A DNA stretch of 9,088 bases from Burkholderiales bacterium (GTDB taxonomy: Bacteria > Actinomycetota > Thermoleophilia > Gaiellales > Gaiellaceae): positions 1 to 9,088 of the forward strand of contig JAICUZ010000093.1 in assembly GCA_025935595.1 (NCBI GenBank). Reading direction: 5' to 3'. Of this stretch, positions 6,840-9,088 are shown piece by piece. Numbering within the stretch: position 1 is the first letter of the stretch; each line of letters starts with the position of its first letter. The position numbers and the translations under genes were made by a program. The notes under the pieces were generated by a model. The model was given only the letters and a program-made list of their open reading frames with translations. It did no database searches and was not told the origin of the DNA.

Positions 6840-7144
6840 TTACGGAGCGCGACGCCGCCGACGAGCCCGGAGCCGCCGAGGAGGGCGACGACCGTCAGGT
6901 CGAGACCCGTGAACGGCAACGTCCCCGTGCTCTTCTTGGTCGTGAGCGGGGCCACACCACCGGTGACGGTCGGTGCCTTGCCCGTCGTCTTCGTAGTCGG
7001 CGTCTTCTTCGTCGTCGGCGTCTTCGTGACGAGTTTCGTCGGGCTCGGGTACTGATCGTCATTCGCGCCCGCGAACGCCATCGGAACGGCGATCGTCGCG
7101 AAGACCAGGGCGATAACGAGTGATGCGAGTCGTTGCCGTGTCAT
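6812..7144 (-). CDS. Small secreted Thr/Lys-rich protein with LPFTG sortase signal
   Basis: A 110-aa protein with three parts. Residues 1-26 form a signal peptide: basic MTRQR, a hydrophobic core, and a likely cut after AFA at residues 23-25. Residues 27-75 are a hydrophilic linker rich in Thr, Lys and Pro, with two KTPTTK repeats (41-46, 47-52). The C-terminus is a cell-wall sorting signal: LPFTG (76-80), a hydrophobic helix (about 82-99) and a basic tail RKLGQKR. A class-A-type sortase would cut between Thr79 and Gly80 and join the linker to the cell wall. There is no enzymatic domain, so a structural or acceptor role is likely. The start ATG at 7144 has no ribosome binding site but a TATACT lies 8 nt before it. 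Directly downstream is the ligase-like gene; the Thr-rich linker could be glycosylated, which is inference only. Confidence 0.85.
   Translation of the reverse strand: MTRQRLASLVIALVFATIAVPMAFAGANDDQYPSPTKLVTKTPTTKKTPTTKTTGKAPTVTGGVAPLTTKKSTGTLPFTGLDLTVVALLGGSGLVGGVALRKLGQKRSDS
6989..7024 (-). repeat. Two tandem 18-nt units encoding KTPTTK
   Basis: Positions 7024-7007 and 7006-6989 are near-identical 18-nt units (differing by an ACG/ACT Thr codon) that encode residues 41-46 and 47-52 of the LPXTG protein. The copy number of such linker repeats may vary between strains. Confidence 0.6.
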
Positions 7145-7152
7145 GTGAAGTG

Positions 7153-7158
7153 AGTATA
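7153..7158 (-). promoter_or_regulatory. -10 box TATACT for the LPXTG gene (near-leaderless)
   Basis: The minus strand reads TATACT at 7158-7153, five of six matches to the TATAAT consensus. A start of transcription at A7146 or A7144 would leave 2 or 0 nt before the ATG at 7144, so a leaderless message is likely; no ribosome binding site competes. A -35 is not clear: TTTTAG at 17 bp is a poor match. The site lets the LPXTG and ligase-like genes be expressed apart from the glycosyltransferases upstream. Confidence 0.6.
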
Positions 7159-7173
7159 TCCACCACTGCCGAT

Positions 7174-7222
7174 GGCTAAAACTAGGCCAAGCGTTGGCAT
7201 AACTCCGACCAACGGCTAGGGA
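7174..7222. repeat. Cluster of overlapping small inverted repeats in the 106-nt spacer
   Basis: The gene-free stretch 7145-7250 is AT-richer than its surroundings. It holds GCCAA-gcg-TTGGC (7186-7198), the overlapping pair CGTTGG (7192-7197) and CCAACG (7209-7214), two copies of GGCTA (7174-7178 and 7214-7218), and just outside this block GGGA-aaaaa-TCCC (7219-7231). On the leftward strand the T-run in the last one lies about 20 nt after the glycosyltransferase stop. The cluster lies upstream of the -10 of the LPXTG gene, so it may end the previous transcript, bind a regulator, or both. Confidence 0.4.
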
Positions 7223-7250
7223 AAAAATCCCGGCACCGTGGCGTCACAGG

Positions 7251-8423
7251 TCAGGCTCCGGAATGGGCTGCGCGACCGAGGGCGGCCTGCCACGACTCGA
7301 TCGCCGTCTCCCAGGAGAACCGATCGCGCGCGTAGTCGGAAAACCGTGTCCGGCGCTCACCTGCGGTGTTCGCGATTGCCGATTCGATCGTGGCGGCGAG
7401 ATCGGCCGGGAGCGTCGAGGGCGAGACCAGTTGCGGGTCGAGTGGGCCGAGAATCTCCGGAGTTGCGCCGACCGGCGTCCCCACGACCGGCGTCCCCGCC
7501 GCCAGCGCCTCGACCGTCGACATCCCGAACCCCTCGTAGGCCACGGTCGGCAGGACGAACAGGTCGGCAGCGGCGTAGAGGCCCGGGAGATCGGCGTCGG
7601 GCACCCGGCCGAAGAAGCGGACGTGATCCTCGAGGCCCAGCTCTCGGGCGAGCCGTTCGAGGGTCGGCGCCGTCTCCCCCGTGCCCGCGACGCCCACCGT
7701 CAGCTCCATGCCCTTGCCGATCAGCAGGTCCGCGGCACGCAGGAGCTCCTCGACTCCCATCCGCGGCTCGAGCCGCCGGACCGTCAGGACGAATGGGCGG
7801 TCGGCGGGGATGCCGTACGCCGCGCGAATGGAGACACCGTCGCCCGAGGCGAACCGGTCGTAGTCGACGCCGCCGCGCACGACCGCGATCCGGTCGGCCA
7901 GACCCGGATGCCGCGAAAGCAGGAGGTCGCGGCTGTACTCGCTCAGAACGGCGACAGTCTTTGCGCGTCGGACCGCAACCCTCTCGAGCAAGACGAGCAG
8001 CGGGTCGAGCAGCAAGCCCGTTGCGCGCTGTGCCCGCCGCAGGCGGCGCCGAACGAACCGCTGCTCCAGCGGTGCGGATGCGTGGAAGACGTAGAGCAGT
8101 GGGACGCGTGGGTGCGCAGCGAGGAGACCGACGGCGTTCGTCGCCTGATGCGCGACGAGCACGTCCGGCCTCTGCCGCCGAACCGCCCACTTCCAGGTCG
8201 CGGCGACGTCTGCGACGGACTGAGGCAACCCGAAGCGCTTGACGGATCGATGCAGCTCGACCGCTTCGTCCTGTTCGACAGTTGGGCGCCCGGGGATCGC
8301 CGGAGCGACGACGACGACTTGGTGCCCGAGCCGTGCGAACTGCTGCGCGGTCGCTCGTGCGACGCGGGCCGAGCCTCCGATCACGTCCGGCGACCACTGG
8401 TCGGTGGCGATCAGGACCCGCAT
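7251..8423 (-). CDS. GT4 family glycosyltransferase
   Basis: A 390-aa GT-B enzyme of normal family length. The N-terminal acceptor half begins MRVLIATDQWSPDVIGGSAR (1-20) with the glycine-rich GGSARVA turn. The C-terminal donor half has VVRGGVDYDRF (181-191), VRRLEPRMGVEELL (215-228), AGTGE (246-250), FGRVPDADLPGLYAAADLFV (271-290) and the EX7E motif (E297, E305) in YEGFGMSTVEALAAGTPVV. Where most GT4 enzymes have Lys after the conserved Arg ('R....KG'), this one has Met222 (RMG), a variant I recall in a GT4 subgroup. It probably adds a sugar to a lipid-linked intermediate at the inner membrane face; donor and acceptor are unknown. The start ATG at 8423 was chosen because the GT4 N-terminus starts exactly there. 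A weak GAAGAG is 11-12 nt upstream, and the first 13 nt overlap the previous gene, so coupling is likely. Confidence 0.9.
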   Translation of the reverse strand: MRVLIATDQWSPDVIGGSARVARATAQQFARLGHQVVVVAPAIPGRPTVEQDEAVELHRSVKRFGLPQSVADVAATWKWAVRRQRPDVLVAHQATNAVGLLAAHPRVPLLYVFHASAPLEQRFVRRRLRRAQRATGLLLDPLLVLLERVAVRRAKTVAVLSEYSRDLLLSRHPGLADRIAVVRGGVDYDRFASGDGVSIRAAYGIPADRPFVLTVRRLEPRMGVEELLRAADLLIGKGMELTVGVAGTGETAPTLERLARELGLEDHVRFFGRVPDADLPGLYAAADLFVLPTVAYEGFGMSTVEALAAGTPVVGTPVGATPEILGPLDPQLVSPSTLPADLAATIESAIANTAGERRTRFSDYARDRFSWETAIESWQAALGRAAHSGA

Positions 8424-9088
8424 TCGCGTCCAAGCTCTTCGTCGACCAATCCGAGGAGCCGATCGGCGCGGTCGTCCCAGGTACTTCGAGCCGCAAGTGC
8501 GATGCGCTCCTCGGCACCGGCTGCGCCGGCCGCAAGCGCAGAGCGAACTGCGGCGACGAAGGCGTCGGGGCCGGTGGCAAGCCGCACGTGTGGCTCGAGG
8601 CTCGCGAGGTTCGGAAGACCGGATGCGATCACCGGCTTTCCGGCCGCCAGATACTCGAACACCTTCAGCGGAAACACATTCTTCGTATAGGCGTTGTCGA
8701 GGTACGGGATCAGAGCAACGTCGAACGCCGCGACGACCGACGGCAGGGTCGGGTAGGGCTGCAGCCCGAGCCACCGGACGTTCGGCAGCGCCGCGAGCGC
8801 CTGCACACGGTCACGCGCTCCGTTCACGGCAGGCCCCGCGAGAAGAATCGTCGCATCTTCGAACACGCGAGCAAGCCGCTCGAGCAACGAGAAGTCGACC
8901 TTGCCCTCGTTGAGATTGCCCGCGAAACCCAGCACCGGCCTCCGACACGCACGGAGCTCGGCCGGCGCGATGCTCCTGTCGGCGGCCTGGGAGAAGTGCT
9001 CGTAGTCGCCGACGTTGGGGACGACGTAGGTCCGACCGTCCCCCCGCTCATGCCGAGTCGCGAGATTCTCGGTGGTCGCAAAGACGAG
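8411..9088 (-). CDS. Glycosyltransferase, C-terminal part (N-terminus beyond window edge)
   Basis: The minus frame is open across the right edge and gives the last 225 residues, ending with TGA at 8411. Right from the edge it reads VFATTENLATRH, then YVVPNVGDYEHF, the usual link between the two GT-B domains. Next come LGFAGNLNEGKVDFSLLERL, the start of the donor domain, and NVFPLKVFEYLAAGKPVIAS, the donor-binding motif of GT1/GT4-like enzymes. In this motif the first Glu of EX7E is Asn and the second Glu is present, as I recall for TuaH-like members. About 150 residues of the acceptor domain are missing because of the window edge, not because the gene is broken. The GTG at 8935 is internal, since the homologous reading continues before it. 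Its 3' end overlaps the next glycosyltransferase by 13 nt, placing both in one leftward operon. Confidence 0.86.
   Translation of the reverse strand, partial: LVFATTENLATRHERGDGRTYVVPNVGDYEHFSQAADRSIAPAELRACRRPVLGFAGNLNEGKVDFSLLERLARVFEDATILLAGPAVNGARDRVQALAALPNVRWLGLQPYPTLPSVVAAFDVALIPYLDNAYTKNVFPLKVFEYLAAGKPVIASGLPNLASLEPHVRLATGPDAFVAAVRSALAAGAAGAEERIALAARSTWDDRADRLLGLVDEELGRECGS

Noticed and set aside
7145..7250. A riboswitch (for example c-di-GMP type) in the spacer
   Set aside because: GGCTAAAACTAGG and nearby hairpins looked vaguely similar, but the conserved core is not matched, no gene follows on the plus strand, and on the minus strand the -10 box lies downstream of these bases.
7238..8690. 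Long rightward open frames over the glycosyltransferase genes
   Set aside because: They are low-complexity Arg/Pro-rich shadows of the clear GT4 reading on the minus strand and have no credible start signals.
1..9088. Mobile element, phage, CRISPR or toxin-antitoxin system
   Set aside because: No recombinase, transposase, terminal repeats, repeat-spacer array or small toxin-like gene pair is visible.

Overview
The window is high-GC DNA (roughly two thirds G+C by eye), densely coded with tightly packed and overlapping genes. It looks actinobacterial: the codon use is GC-rich, a small sortase-type LPXTG protein is present, and several starts sit where leaderless transcripts would begin. The class Thermoleophilia (Gaiella/Solirubrobacter relatives) is a possible home, but this is an impression from family resemblance and was not tested. 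No rRNA, tRNA, CRISPR array, transposase or integrase is visible.

The content is a surface-polysaccharide locus. From left to right: (1) a leftward pair of multi-pass membrane proteins of the O-antigen ligase/polymerase (Wzy_C/WaaL-like) superfamily. The second (1..1161, cut by the window edge) is coupled to the first (1158..2564) through a GTGA stop/start overlap. (2) A 21-bp divergent spacer (2565-2585), then a rightward pair: a WbaZ-like GT4 glycosyltransferase (2586..3677) and an oligosaccharide repeat-unit polymerase (3674..5062), coupled by an ATGA overlap. (3) A leftward block read from the right edge: a cut glycosyltransferase (8411..9088), an overlapping GT4 glycosyltransferase (7251..8423), a 106-nt spacer with its own promoter-like site, a 110-aa secreted Thr/Lys-rich protein with an LPFTG sorting signal (6812..7144), and a Wzy_C-type membrane protein with a TPR-like tail (4968..6647, real start unclear). 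The polymerase of block 2 and the membrane protein of block 3 converge and overlap by 95 bp. No gap between genes exceeds 300 bases; the longest, 6648-6811, is discussed as a probable N-terminal coding extension.

Together the genes fit building and polymerising or transferring a cell-surface glycan: glycosyltransferases assemble repeat units on a lipid carrier, and membrane polymerase/ligase proteins join them outside the membrane. No priming transferase, flippase, chain-length regulator or nucleotide-sugar gene is in view, so the glycan cannot be named. The points most worth a second look are: four different polymerase/ligase-type proteins within 7 kb; a Thr-rich LPXTG protein placed directly before a ligase-like protein, so a possible glycan acceptor; a back-to-back -10 promoter giving two (near-)leaderless genes; a missing start codon combined with a 12-bp GC hairpin; and a 14-bp palindrome near the divergent promoter.
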